NCBI RefSeq assembly: GCF_029168315.1
Contig: NZ_JARGYD010000001.1
Location: 979,155 to 1,043,154, forward strand
Length of the DNA: 64,000 nucleotides
Origin: Psychromarinibacter halotolerans
GTDB lineage: Bacteria; Pseudomonadota; Alphaproteobacteria; Rhodobacterales; Rhodobacteraceae
Reading direction: 5' to 3'
Part shown: in pieces, positions 7,435-16,292 of the stretch
How the letters are laid out: every line of letters begins with the position of its first letter
Numbering within the stretch: the stretch's first letter is position 1
Made by a program: the position numbers and the translations under genes
Notes under the pieces: generated by a model
What the model was told of the DNA's origin: nothing
The model's input: only the letters and a program-made list of their open reading frames with translations
Database searches by the model: none

Positions 7435-10284
7435 TCAGAAACGGTCGAAGTCGAAGGGGGCAAGGTCCTGTCGGGCCCTGCCGTGAAGTGCGAGGGACGC
7501 CGCCTCGCGGCCCATCAGGGGGCCAAGGGTGTAGCCGTTGGCGGAGGCCGCCACCGCGACACCGGGCACGCCCGGAAGCGCCCCCAGCAGCGGGGCGCCG
7601 TCGATGTCGATGTTCATCGCGGCCCAGCTGCGCAGCACGCGCAGGCCACCGACGGCGGGCACGCTGCGCGCGGCGACCCACAGGTTGCCCTCCAGGCTGT
7701 CGGGCAACACCTGCGGCTGGCCGGACGGCCCTGTGCGCGCGGTCCATGCGCCACCGATCAGAACGGTCCCGGCGGCGGTCTGCTTCATGGTCAGGTGGCG
7801 GTCGGCATGGGCCAGCAGGCAAGGCAGGATCGGTGCGGTGCGTTCGGTCACCACCATCTGCAGCGGCGCGCCCTTGACGGGGATCGGCGCGCCCAGCATC
7901 CGGCCCAGTTCGCCAGACCAGCCACCCGCCGCAAGAAGCAACCGCTTCGCGTGGACGACCCCGCGCGTGGTCTGCAGGTGGTGACCGTCCGACGTGGCGG
8001 CGATGGCAGTTACGCCTGCCTGCTCCTCGAAACGGACGCCGGCGGCGCGCGCGGCGGCGATCAGCGCGTTGGACGCGGCCAGCGGGTTGATCTTGCCCTC
8101 GCCCGGACACCACGCGGCGGCGACCATGCGGTCGGACACCTGCGGCGCGATCTGGCGCAGGCGGTCGGGGCCGATTACTTCGGTGTGCACGCCCAACGTC
8201 GCCTCGGACGCGGCCTTTTGTTCAAGGAACGGGATCTGCGCCTCGGATTCCGCGACCATCAGGCCGCCGGTCACCGACATCTCGAAATCCGCGCCAAGTT
8301 CGCGTTCCAGGTCGCCCCACAGCGCGATGGATTCCTGCTGTAGCGGCAGGGTCGCCAGTTGCAGGCCGCCGCCGCCCACCGCCTTAGCGCCGAAATCCCA
8401 CGACAGCAGCTGCAGGTGAAGGCTGCCGGCATTGCCGCCCGAGGCCTCGGCGTTCAGGCGGCCCCGGTCCAGCACGACGACGCTGGCGCCTTCGCGGGCG
8501 GCGAACAGCGCGGCCGAGATGCCGGTAACGCCGCCGCCGACGATGGCAAGGTCGGCTGTGATCTCGCCGAAATCCGCTGCCTCGCCCGCAGAGGGCCGGG
8601 CCGAGGGGCTGCTTTCCCGGTGGCCGCCCCATTCGGGCTTTTCCACGGTCAACGCCGCGACGGGCACCGGCCTGACGGGGATCTGCGGCGCCAGAAGCGT
8701 CTCGGGCGCGGTGTCCCTGCCCGCCTCTGCCAGCAGCCGTAGTGCCGCGGGAACGCAGTAACGGCCCTGACAGCGGCCCATGCCAAGGCGCGTGGCGCGC
8801 TTGACGGCGCCGGGGTCGGTGGCCCCGGCCGCGATAGCGGCGCGGACGCTGGCGGCGGTCACCGCCTCGCACCGGCAGACGGTTGTCTCGTCAGGCACCG
8901 GCGCGCGCGGCGGCGCGTCGAACAAGGTCCACAGCGCCGACTGGAACCGGCGGGCCCGGGCCATCCGGCGGGCGTGCGACGGGTCGGCGGGAAGATCCTT
9001 GCCGAGGTATCGCGCCACCCCATGCGCGGCCAGCGCGCCCTGCGCCTCGGCCACGCGCGCGCCGCCCATGCTGCCCGCGTCGCCCGCGACCCAAAGCCCC
9101 GCGACGGCTGTCGCGCCGTCGTCTTCGCGGATCACGAGGGGTGCGCGCGTTCGCGGGTCCAGTCGCAGCGGAGCGCCCAGAAGGCGGGCGATTTCCAGTT
9201 GCGGCGCAAAGCCTTCACCGATGCAGATCGCGTCGGCGGCGATGGTTTCGGTGCGGCCGCTGGCGATGTGGCGCAGCACGGCGCCGTCGGCCTTTGCGTC
9301 CCCCGTCACGGCGGCGACGTCCCAGCCGGTCCTCAGGGGCACGCCCGACCGCCGCATCCCCAGCCGATAGCGCAGCCCGTCCAGCGCCAGCCCCGGCGCG
9401 GCCAACCCGGCCCGCAGCAGCGCCCCGCGATCCGCCACCGCGGCACGTTCCAGCACCGTGACAACATTGCCGCCGAGCTGTTTGATTTCATGTGCCAATT
9501 GCCACGCGAGGGGTCCGTTGCCCGCGATCAAAACCCGCTTGCCCGGCACCACCCCGTAACGGCGCGCCAGCGTCTGGGCCGAGCCGATGCTTTGCACCCC
9601 CGGCAGCGTCCAGCCCGGCACCATCGCGGGCACTTCGTAAGCGCCGGTGGCAAGGATCACCGACCGCGCCGCGACGGCCAGCCCGCCGTCGCCCCCCAGC
9701 GACCGCAGGTCGAAACGACCCGCTTCGTCCGCGCGGGCGAACCAGACGGTCTGGCCACCCGCAATCCGCACGCCCGCGTCGGTCGCGGCTTGGCGGCGCG
9801 CATCGCCTTCGCGGTGCTGGGCGTCGGCGGCGGCCCCGCCCCGAAAGCCCGCGCTGCGCGGTTTATAGTACTGACCGCCCGCGTCAGAGCGTTCGTCCAG
9901 AACCAGCACCTGCAGGCCTGCCCGCGCAAGGCGCGTGGCCGCGGCCAGCCCGGCCGGTCCGGCCCCCAGCACGGCGACATCCACGGTCACCTGCTCAACA
10001 TCAAGCGGCGCGCCCTCGGTCGCGACGGAGGGCGTCGCGCGGTCGTCCTGCGCCTCGATCTCCATGCCATCGCGCAGCGTGGTCATGCAGGCCAGCCGCC
10101 CGGTCCGGCCATCGACCTTCACCGCGCAGTCCTGGCACACGCCCATGCCGCAGAACGGTCCACGCGGCTGCCCGTTGCCGCCGGTGCCGAACCGCGTCAC
10201 CTGTGCAGCCGAAAGGGCGGCCGCGATGCTGTCGCCCGGCCGCCCTGTCAGCTGCTGTCCATTCCAGCGAAACCGTAAAGTCAT
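7435..10284 (-). CDS. Trifunctional fused 2Fe-2S/FAD/DAO dehydrogenase (HcnA-HcnB-HcnC or LhpF-LhpE-LhpB type)
   Basis: The 949-residue protein joins three proteins that are normally separate subunits. Residues 1-90 are an HcnA-like ferredoxin domain with C45, C50, C53 and C66. Residues 100-450 are an HcnB-like FAD/NAD disulfide-type oxidoreductase domain (GAGPAG at 107-112, WVAGDAGSMGGARVAEAQG near 398-416), followed by a BFD-like [2Fe-2S] segment (C470, C472, C505, C510). After a Pro/Glu-rich linker (541-575) comes a full D-amino acid oxidase-type FAD domain (IVGGGVTGIS at 581-590, to the end). Such complexes oxidise glycine, opines or D-hydroxyproline/proline and pass electrons to the membrane chain. 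The gene starts 4 bases after a DapA-superfamily gene in an operon with an amino acid ABC transporter, favouring an amino or imino acid substrate. The glycine-to-cyanide reaction is less likely in this context. Confidence 0.85.
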   Translation of the reverse strand: MTLRFRWNGQQLTGRPGDSIAAALSAAQVTRFGTGGNGQPRGPFCGMGVCQDCAVKVDGRTGRLACMTTLRDGMEIEAQDDRATPSVATEGAPLDVEQVTVDVAVLGAGPAGLAAATRLARAGLQVLVLDERSDAGGQYYKPRSAGFRGGAAADAQHREGDARRQAATDAGVRIAGGQTVWFARADEAGRFDLRSLGGDGGLAVAARSVILATGAYEVPAMVPGWTLPGVQSIGSAQTLARRYGVVPGKRVLIAGNGPLAWQLAHEIKQLGGNVVTVLERAAVADRGALLRAGLAAPGLALDGLRYRLGMRRSGVPLRTGWDVAAVTGDAKADGAVLRHIASGRTETIAADAICIGEGFAPQLEIARLLGAPLRLDPRTRAPLVIREDDGATAVAGLWVAGDAGSMGGARVAEAQGALAAHGVARYLGKDLPADPSHARRMARARRFQSALWTLFDAPPRAPVPDETTVCRCEAVTAASVRAAIAAGATDPGAVKRATRLGMGRCQGRYCVPAALRLLAEAGRDTAPETLLAPQIPVRPVPVAALTVEKPEWGGHRESSPSARPSAGEAADFGEITADLAIVGGGVTGISAALFAAREGASVVVLDRGRLNAEASGGNAGSLHLQLLSWDFGAKAVGGGGLQLATLPLQQESIALWGDLERELGADFEMSVTGGLMVAESEAQIPFLEQKAASEATLGVHTEVIGPDRLRQIAPQVSDRMVAAAWCPGEGKINPLAASNALIAAARAAGVRFEEQAGVTAIAATSDGHHLQTTRGVVHAKRLLLAAGGWSGELGRMLGAPIPVKGAPLQMVVTERTAPILPCLLAHADRHLTMKQTAAGTVLIGGAWTARTGPSGQPQVLPDSLEGNLWVAARSVPAVGGLRVLRSWAAMNIDIDGAPLLGALPGVPGVAVAASANGYTLGPLMGREAASLALHGRARQDLAPFDFDRF

Positions 10285-10288
10285 CGGG

Positions 10289-11185
10289 TCAGACCCGTTC
10301 CTCCTGCATCAGGCCCGTGGCCCGCATCGCGCGCAACAGTTCGGGCATGTCCTCGGGCGGCAGCGGGAGGCGCGGCGCGCGGGGATTGCCGGTGTCCATG
10401 CCCATCAGCTTCAGCGCCGCCTTGGTGGCCGAGACATAGCGGTGACCGCCCACAAGCCGGATCATCGGCAGGATCTCATGGTACAGGGCCCGCGCCGCGT
10501 CATAGTCCTGCTTGTCCGCGGTCAGGGTGAACAGGTCGGCGCATTGCCGGGGCAGCACGTTCGACGCCACCGCGACCCAGCCGACCGCGCCGTTCACGAA
10601 GCTTTCGAAACCCATGATGCCGCCGAACACCGTCATCCGGTCGCCGCACATGTCGATGATGTCGCGCACCCGCGTGACGTCCATCGTGGACTCCTTGATG
10701 TAATCGACGCCGTCGATCTCGGACAGCCGCGCGACGATCGGCGGCGTCAGGTCGACATTCGCCGTGGCCGGGTTGTTGTAGATCATGATCGGCAGGCGCG
10801 TCGAGGCGGCGATGCGCTCGTAGTGGCGGTACAGTTCGTCCTCGGTCGGGGTCGAATAGAACGGCGGGATGATCAGCATCCCCTGCGCGCCCACGTCCTC
10901 GGCCATGCGACAGTTTTCGATCACGTCCTCTGTCCGCTCGGCCCCGGCCCCGATCAGCACCGGCACCCGGCCAGCGGTGGTGTCGACGACGCAGCGGGCC
11001 ACGGCCTCGCGCTCTTTCGTGGTCAGCGACAGGAATTCGCCGGTCGAGCCAAGCGGCATAAGGCCATGAATGCCCTCGGTGATCTGCCAATCGGTATAGC
11101 GGGCCATCGCGCCGGGATCGAAGGCGCCCGCATCGTCATAGGCGGTCACCATCACCGAATAGGTGCCACGAAATTTTGCCGTCAT
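10289..11185 (-). CDS. Dihydrodipicolinate synthase-superfamily lyase/deaminase
   Basis: The 298-residue product has the DapA/NAL-type barrel: GSTGE at 46-50, the Y136 in MIYNNPA and the Schiff-base lysine K164 in DYIKES. Members include dihydrodipicolinate synthase, N-acetylneuraminate lyase, keto-deoxy-sugar-acid aldolases and pyrroline-4-hydroxy-2-carboxylate deaminase (LhpC/HypD). The gene overlaps the phosphotriesterase-like stop by ATGA, which fixes the ATG at 11185, and is followed by the fused dehydrogenase. That order is reminiscent of hydroxyproline breakdown, where the dehydrogenase product is the substrate of a DapA-family deaminase. A housekeeping lysine-biosynthesis role is unlikely in this catabolic operon. 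Confidence 0.85.
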   Translation of the reverse strand: MTAKFRGTYSVMVTAYDDAGAFDPGAMARYTDWQITEGIHGLMPLGSTGEFLSLTTKEREAVARCVVDTTAGRVPVLIGAGAERTEDVIENCRMAEDVGAQGMLIIPPFYSTPTEDELYRHYERIAASTRLPIMIYNNPATANVDLTPPIVARLSEIDGVDYIKESTMDVTRVRDIIDMCGDRMTVFGGIMGFESFVNGAVGWVAVASNVLPRQCADLFTLTADKQDYDAARALYHEILPMIRLVGGHRYVSATKAALKLMGMDTGNPRAPRLPLPPEDMPELLRAMRATGLMQEERV

Positions 11186-12213
11186 GGGGCGGTCTCCTTC
11201 AAGGTAAGCAATCGGACCGGGGTGTCCCGGAGCAGCGCGCCGATCAGGTCGGCGCCGAAATCCAGCCGCTGCATAAGCGCCCGCACGTTGCGCAGGATAT
11301 GGCCATAGCCATGCCCGCCCCAGCGGCGCAGACGGGTCTTGGTGCAGATGTCGTGCGACACCAGAATTCGGTCGGCGAAACCGCGCGCGGCAAAGTCGCG
11401 GATCAGCCGCAGGCGGCCAAGGTCGGTGGGCAGTTCGACGTCGTCGGTCATCCAGTAATGCGACTGTTCGATACCGAAAAAGTCCCATTCCACGTTCGCG
11501 CCCCGCTGCAGCAGCGGTTCGATCCCGGCGCCATCCGGGTGGGTCCGGTCCATGTGACACAGCACGACCCGTGACAGATCGGCGCCGTTGGCGGCAAGGA
11601 TGTCCAGGATCTGGCCGCAGGCGTCGGGATGCCGCCCCGGATGAACGCTGATCGCGGCGCCGGTGCGGCGCTGCGCGTCGGCGGATGCCTCCAGCGCGCG
11701 GGTCTCGGATGGCAACAGCGGCCATGAACAGCCGATCTCGCCGATCAGCCCGGCACGCAGGCCGGTGCCGTCGGCGCCGTCCAGAACCTCTGACGCGAAC
11801 CTGTCGGCCAGCAGAGCGACCGGCATCGTGCGGATCTCTGGCGTCATGTAGGCGTCCACGTAGGTGCCCGCCGCCGCGACGACATGCACGCCGCTGTCGC
11901 GCGACGCCTCGGCCAGCCCGGCCATGTCGCGGGCCAGACCGAAGACGCTTTGATCCACGATCAGCGACCCGCCGTCCGCCGCATAGGCCGCCAGTTCCGA
12001 AGCCGCGACCGCGCGGTCTGTCTGCAACGCGTTCCGGGCTGACTCGTTCGAGCGGTAGTCCATTTGCCAGCGGTCCTCGATCCCGATCGGGCCGTCGCGG
12101 TCCCCGTCCAGCCCCGGCGGCACGATGTCGAACAGCACATGCTCGTGGAACATCACGGGTCCCACCGCATCGGGCGTCACATCGCCCAGAACTGTCCGGA
12201 TAGAAGCCACCAC
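11182..12213 (-). CDS. Phosphotriesterase-family metal-dependent hydrolase
   Basis: A 343-residue amidohydrolase-superfamily barrel with the PTE/PHP pattern: HEH at H23-H25, a bridging glutamate E159 in LIGEIG where classical phosphotriesterases hold a carboxylated lysine, metal histidines H191 and H220, and the late aspartate in ILVSHDIC. Family members act as lactonases, amide or ester hydrolases, and a few as phosphotriesterases. It starts with GTG at 12213, 7 bases after the ABC ATPase gene, and overlaps the next gene by four bases. Within the operon it may open a lactone or lactam, or hydrolyse an N-acyl substrate; this is inferred from neighbours only. Confidence 0.85.
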   Translation of the reverse strand: MVASIRTVLGDVTPDAVGPVMFHEHVLFDIVPPGLDGDRDGPIGIEDRWQMDYRSNESARNALQTDRAVAASELAAYAADGGSLIVDQSVFGLARDMAGLAEASRDSGVHVVAAAGTYVDAYMTPEIRTMPVALLADRFASEVLDGADGTGLRAGLIGEIGCSWPLLPSETRALEASADAQRRTGAAISVHPGRHPDACGQILDILAANGADLSRVVLCHMDRTHPDGAGIEPLLQRGANVEWDFFGIEQSHYWMTDDVELPTDLGRLRLIRDFAARGFADRILVSHDICTKTRLRRWGGHGYGHILRNVRALMQRLDFGADLIGALLRDTPVRLLTLKETAP

Positions 12214-12220
12214 GCCCGCC

Positions 12221-13072
12221 CTACAGGATCTTCGACAGAAAGAGCTTGGTGTGCTCGGACTTCGGGTTGGTGAAGAACTCTTCGGGCGGCGACTCTTCCA
12301 CGATCTCGCCGCCGTGCATCAGCAGCACGCGATCCGCCGCCGCGCGGGCAAAGCCCATCTCGTGCGTCACCACGATCATCGTCATGCCCTGCCGGGACAG
12401 GTCGATCATCACATCCAGCACCTCGGAAATCATTTCCGGGTCCAGAGCCGAGGTGGGTTCGTCGAACAGCATCACCTTGGGCCGCATCGCTAGCGCCCGT
12501 GCGATGGCCACGCGCTGTTGCTGGCCACCCGACAGCTGCGCCGGATAGGCGTCGGCCTTGTCCGGCAGGCCAACACGGGCCAGCAGTTCACGCGCATGCG
12601 CCTCGGCCTTTGCCGGGTTCTCGCCCATGATCTTCACCGGCGACAGCGTGATGTTGCGCAGCGCCGACAGGTGCGGGAACAGGTTGAAGGACTGGAACAC
12701 CATGCCCATCTCGCGCCGCTGGCGCGCGACCTTGCCGTCCCCCAGCGGCACAAGCTTGCCGCTGGAATCCTGCCGGTAGCCCATCAGGTGCCCGCACGCG
12801 GTGATGCTGCCGCCGTCGATGGTTTCCAGATGGTCCACGCAGCGCAGCAGCGTCGACTTGCCAGAGCCGGAGCGACCGGCGATCACCACCACCTCGCCCG
12901 TGCGCACCGTCAGGCTGACATCGCGCAGGACGTGGTTCGAGCCGAAGTGCTTTTGCACGTTGCGGATCTCGACGATCGGCGGGCCAAGGTCGCGCGGCCC
13001 GACCGACCGCGGCGCGTCGGCCACGCCATCGGCGGCGGTCAGGGGTGTCTCGGTATCAGTCATGCTGTCCAT
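12221..13072 (-). CDS. Polar amino acid ABC transporter ATP-binding protein (GlnQ/HisP-like)
   Basis: The 283-residue ATPase has Walker A GRSGSGKST at 66-74, the signature LSGGQQQRVAIARAL, Walker B VMLFDEP and the THEMGFAR H-loop segment typical of the PAAT family. An unusual 30-residue Thr/Ala/Pro-rich extension precedes the nucleotide-binding domain. The ATG at 13072 is preferred because GAGG lies 7 bases upstream; a second ATG at 13063 is possible. It energises uptake together with the permease and binding-protein genes just upstream in the same transcript. Confidence 0.9.
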   Translation of the reverse strand: MDSMTDTETPLTAADGVADAPRSVGPRDLGPPIVEIRNVQKHFGSNHVLRDVSLTVRTGEVVVIAGRSGSGKSTLLRCVDHLETIDGGSITACGHLMGYRQDSSGKLVPLGDGKVARQRREMGMVFQSFNLFPHLSALRNITLSPVKIMGENPAKAEAHARELLARVGLPDKADAYPAQLSGGQQQRVAIARALAMRPKVMLFDEPTSALDPEMISEVLDVMIDLSRQGMTMIVVTHEMGFARAAADRVLLMHGGEIVEESPPEEFFTNPKSEHTKLFLSKIL

Positions 13073-13085
13073 CCTGTCGCCTCGG

Positions 13086-13814
13086 TCACACCTGCGCCGG
13101 GGCATCACCCGAAAGGGGCGTGCCGGGGGTTTTCTTCGTGTCCGCGACCGGACCGAATGGCCTGTCGTAATGCCGCTCGATCCGCTTCTGCATCTCGCCC
13201 CAGACGGTCGTCATAAGCAGATACCAGCAAGCCGCGCACAGGTAGGCTTCCAGCACGCGGAACTCGATCTGCGCCAACTGCTGCGTCCGGCGGAACAGCT
13301 CTTCCATCGAGATGACAGAGGCGATCGAGGTCGTCTTGATCATCAGGGTGAACTGGTTGCCCAGCGGCGGGATGATGATGCGGGTGGCCTGCGGCAGGAT
13401 GACGTAACGCATCCGCTGCGGCCATGTCATGCCAAGGGCAAGGCTTGCGTCGGTCTGCCCCTTCGACACGGACAGGATGCCCGACCGGACGATTTCGGCG
13501 AAATACGCCGCTTCGTGCAGCGCCAGCGCAAGGATCGCGCTTTCGATCACGCCCAGCTTAAGCCCGGCGTGGGGCAACACGGCGTAGATGATGACCATCT
13601 GCACCAGCAGCGGCGTGCCGCGCCAGATCCAGATGAAAGTGATCGCGATGCGACGCACCAGCCAGAACCGGGACATCTTCATGAAGGCGACCACGACGCC
13701 AAGGGCGCAGCCTATGAACATCGCGACGCACGACAGCCATAGCGTCGTCCAGACCCCGTTCAGCATGTAGTCGCTGAACAGGTAACGAAAGAAATGGTCC
13801 CAACTGAAACTCAT
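13086..13814 (-). CDS. Polar amino acid ABC transporter permease
   Basis: The 242-residue membrane protein has the HisM/GlnP-type inner-membrane fold, with WRGTPLLVQMVIIYAVLPH and the EAA-like AEIVRSGILSVSKGQTDASL loop that docks on the ATPase. Only one permease gene is present, so the transporter should use a homodimer unless a second permease lies elsewhere. The stop is 13 bases from the ATPase start. The C-terminal 20 residues are Pro/Lys/Thr-rich and non-membrane. Confidence 0.9.
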   Translation of the reverse strand: MSFSWDHFFRYLFSDYMLNGVWTTLWLSCVAMFIGCALGVVVAFMKMSRFWLVRRIAITFIWIWRGTPLLVQMVIIYAVLPHAGLKLGVIESAILALALHEAAYFAEIVRSGILSVSKGQTDASLALGMTWPQRMRYVILPQATRIIIPPLGNQFTLMIKTTSIASVISMEELFRRTQQLAQIEFRVLEAYLCAACWYLLMTTVWGEMQKRIERHYDRPFGPVADTKKTPGTPLSGDAPAQV

Positions 13815-13884
13815 GACGTGCCTTCTTGCGGTAGAGGTTCAGGGCCGGACATGCCGCCCGGCCCTGCTGCGGTCGTGCGCGGCC

Positions 13885-14730
13885 TCAGTCGCCGGTGTAG
13901 AAATAGGTGAACTCGCCCGGCCAGCGGTCCCAGACGTCGATCTTGGTGGTGCCGTACTCGTCCATCATCGCGTCGTAGGTTCCGTCTTCCTTCATCGCGT
14001 TCAAGGCATCGGCCACGGCCTGTGCCAGCGTGGGCTCGTCAAAGGCGAAGGCGCCGGGCGTGCCGGGATACAGACCCGTCGCCGCTTTCGAGAACCGGCC
14101 TTGCTCTTGGTAGTAGGACCCGATCGCGTCACCGGCGAACACGGCGTCGATCTGACCGCCGCCAAGGGCAAGGAAGGTCTCGCCGTAGGTGTTGAAGGCG
14201 CGGATATCCATCGGCTCCATCCCTTCGGCGACTTGCGCGTCGTTGATCTCGTTGATCTTGCGCTCTTCGAAGCCGGCGATCTCGACGCCGACGGCATGTC
14301 CGGCCAGATCCTCGGGGCTTTCGATGCCCAGCGGGTTGTCGGCCGCCGCGATCAGCGCCAGCGCGTTGACCGAATAGGGCACCAGCTGCATCAGCCCGGC
14401 GCGTTCGTCGGTGAAGTACAGGCCGGTGTTGATCATGTCCCAGCGGTCGGAATCGAGACCGGGGATCTGAACGGCGAAGTCGACGTTCATGTAGACCGGT
14501 TCAAGGCACAGGCGCTTGGCGATCTCGTCGCCCATGTCGCGGTGCAGGCCGACGATCTCGCCATCTTCGTTGATGTACTGCTTGGGCGGGATGGTCGCGT
14601 TGATCGACATGGTCAGCTTGCCGGCCTCGACGACCGGAAGGTCGGCGGGGCAATCCTGAGCCGACACGGCAGCGGCCGAAAGGCTAAGCGTGGCCGCAAG
14701 GGATAGGCGGAAGGTCTTGGTCAGTGTCAT
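13885..14730 (-). CDS. Polar amino acid ABC transporter substrate-binding protein
   Basis: A 281-residue periplasmic binding protein of family 3 with a Sec signal peptide (about 24 residues, ending SAAAVSA before QDCP). Recognisable elements are INATIPPKQYINEDGEIVG, GLHRDMGDEIAKRL, MINTGLYFTDERA and a C-terminal MMDEYGT. The ATG at 14730 has AGAGGAA upstream; an in-frame start at 14805 would overlap the preceding gene and lacks a signal peptide. It delivers an amino acid-like ligand to the adjacent permease. The ligand is unknown; the operon enzymes point to a cyclic or N-modified amino acid. Confidence 0.9.
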   Translation of the reverse strand: MTLTKTFRLSLAATLSLSAAAVSAQDCPADLPVVEAGKLTMSINATIPPKQYINEDGEIVGLHRDMGDEIAKRLCLEPVYMNVDFAVQIPGLDSDRWDMINTGLYFTDERAGLMQLVPYSVNALALIAAADNPLGIESPEDLAGHAVGVEIAGFEERKINEINDAQVAEGMEPMDIRAFNTYGETFLALGGGQIDAVFAGDAIGSYYQEQGRFSKAATGLYPGTPGAFAFDEPTLAQAVADALNAMKEDGTYDAMMDEYGTTKIDVWDRWPGEFTYFYTGD

Positions 14731-14785
14731 CACGGGTTCCTCTGTTGGGTGTGTATCCGGCCGCTTTCCGGCCTTTTCTTGCTTG

Positions 14786-16096
14786 TTATTCTTTTGATCC
14801 CGCACCGCTGCACCAGTCGGTGACGATGCGGGCGGTCACGTCGACCATGCGCAGGAAGTCGGCCTCGTCGACCCACTCGTCATGGCGGTCGTTCTGGCTG
14901 AGATCGCCCGACAGACAGCCCAGCCCGACGCAGGGAATGCCTGCCTCGACCGCCGGGTTGCGGATGTCGGACGAGGTGTGCATCGCGTTCACGAACGGGG
15001 CCTCGCCGGTGACCGCGCTGACGGCGCCCGCAGACGTGACGTACAGCGGGTGGTCGTCGGGCACCTCGGCGCCGGTGACGCCGGTGATCCAGTCCACCAC
15101 GGGCGGGTTGTCCTTCAGCCACGGATCGGCTTCCGCGGCCTTGGCGACGGCGGCTTCGACCTCTTCTTGAACCTCGCGATAGGTTTCGGACGGCGGGAAG
15201 GATACGGCGCCACCCAGAATGCAGGTGTCGACGATGCGACCGAATTTGCGCAGCTCGCCGCATTGCATCCGCGAGACGTGCAGGTTGGTGGCCCGGCCCA
15301 CGACCGCCTCGATCAGCGGGTGCCGCACGCGCGCCGCACGCTCGTCCGCCAGCGCCATCAGGGCGTCATGGATCAGAATGGCCTTGGTGACCGGATTTTC
15401 GGACAGGTGCGAGAACGCGGTGTGGCCCGGTTCCGTGGTGTCGGGCTGGCGGCCTCTCACCGTTACCGTGAATTCCAGATGGCCCGAGGCGAGCGCCTTG
15501 ATCTCGCGCATCCCGACCCCGGATTCCGCCGGGTGCAGATACAGCGCCGCGTCGGCGGTCAGCCCGTCGTGCAGCAGGGCCGCAACCCCGCGGGCATACC
15601 GTTTACTGGGGGTCGAGGCGAACACCGCCCGCCCCATCGGCTTGCCCGTGGCAGCCGCCTTTTCGATGGCCAGCACGGCGGCGGCGCAGCCCGCAAGGTC
15701 GTCGGCGACGCCCCAACCATAAATGCGGCCGCCGTCGACCTCGCCCGCAAAGGGATCGTGCGTCCATCGGTCGGTGCCCGCCACCGGCTCGCCATCGGGG
15801 TGCGCGAACATCAGCAGGCTGGGCAAGGCGTCATCGCCGGGCAACGTTCCCACGACGGCGCGGCGGCGGGTTCCGTTGCGCGCGCCATCCTGGGCGAATT
15901 CGCCCACGACCGGCACCGCGCCCGGATCGTAGTCGTGAGTGGTGACGTCGCACCCCGCCGCCGCAAGCCGGTCCGCGATGATCTGCTGAACCTGCGCTTC
16001 GCCGTCGGCCTGAGCCGCGATCAGCTCGCGCAGGAAGGCAATCGCCGCCCCGGCATCCGTTTCGGTTTCCGCAACCTGTGCTGTCCCTTCGGGCAC
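14786..16096 (-). CDS. M20-family peptidase/deacylase-like protein with atypical active site
   Basis: The 436-residue protein has the ArgE/DapE/CPG2 two-domain fold: HPDGEP (H99, D101) and GWGVADDLAG (D132-D133) supply metal ligands, followed by a dimerisation domain and a C-terminal NAMHTSSDIR. The usual Glu-Glu pair (general base plus metal ligand) should follow the VFAS strand, but the sequence there is STPSKRYARG, so both acids appear absent. The next ligand position reads LHPAESG. It may be a divergent active subfamily or a non-peptidase. The GTG at 16096 is chosen because GGGGAGG precedes it by the right distance and the GTATAC operator lies 33 bases upstream; longer starts would run through the operator. 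It heads the eight-gene operon. Confidence 0.75.
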   Translation of the reverse strand: MPEGTAQVAETETDAGAAIAFLRELIAAQADGEAQVQQIIADRLAAAGCDVTTHDYDPGAVPVVGEFAQDGARNGTRRRAVVGTLPGDDALPSLLMFAHPDGEPVAGTDRWTHDPFAGEVDGGRIYGWGVADDLAGCAAAVLAIEKAAATGKPMGRAVFASTPSKRYARGVAALLHDGLTADAALYLHPAESGVGMREIKALASGHLEFTVTVRGRQPDTTEPGHTAFSHLSENPVTKAILIHDALMALADERAARVRHPLIEAVVGRATNLHVSRMQCGELRKFGRIVDTCILGGAVSFPPSETYREVQEEVEAAVAKAAEADPWLKDNPPVVDWITGVTGAEVPDDHPLYVTSAGAVSAVTGEAPFVNAMHTSSDIRNPAVEAGIPCVGLGCLSGDLSQNDRHDEWVDEADFLRMVDVTARIVTDWCSGAGSKE

Positions 16097-16128
16097 AAGA
16101 TCCTCCCCGTCCGCTTTTCGGACACTGC

Positions 16129-16138
16129 TTGTATACAA
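16129..16138 (-). promoter_or_regulatory. GntR operator A (perfect palindrome) upstream of the M20-headed operon
   Basis: TTGTATACAA is a perfect 10-base palindrome placed 33 bases upstream of the M20 start. FCD-type GntR regulators commonly bind short palindromes with a TATAC-type core. Three further variants occur within 2.7 kb, around the regulator and its other probable targets. Confidence 0.65.
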
Positions 16139-16292
16139 TTCATCATGAACAGTGCACAGCGCGAACGCAATACGCTTGTTGCCGGCAGGGAAAGAAAACC
16201 CGAAACCGGACAAAAAACGCATTCGCAACGGCCGGTTTCGACCGTTTTATGGGCGATTTATCAATGCGTTGGAAACAGGACCCGGGATCGGG

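Noticed and set aside
7435..10284. Hydrogen cyanide synthase
   Set aside because: The domains are homologous, but the genes around it encode amino acid uptake and DapA-like chemistry, and the same domain set serves opine and hydroxyproline dehydrogenases.
10289..11185. Housekeeping dapA (lysine biosynthesis)
   Set aside because: The GSTGE variant and the catabolic operon context argue for another DapA-superfamily reaction.
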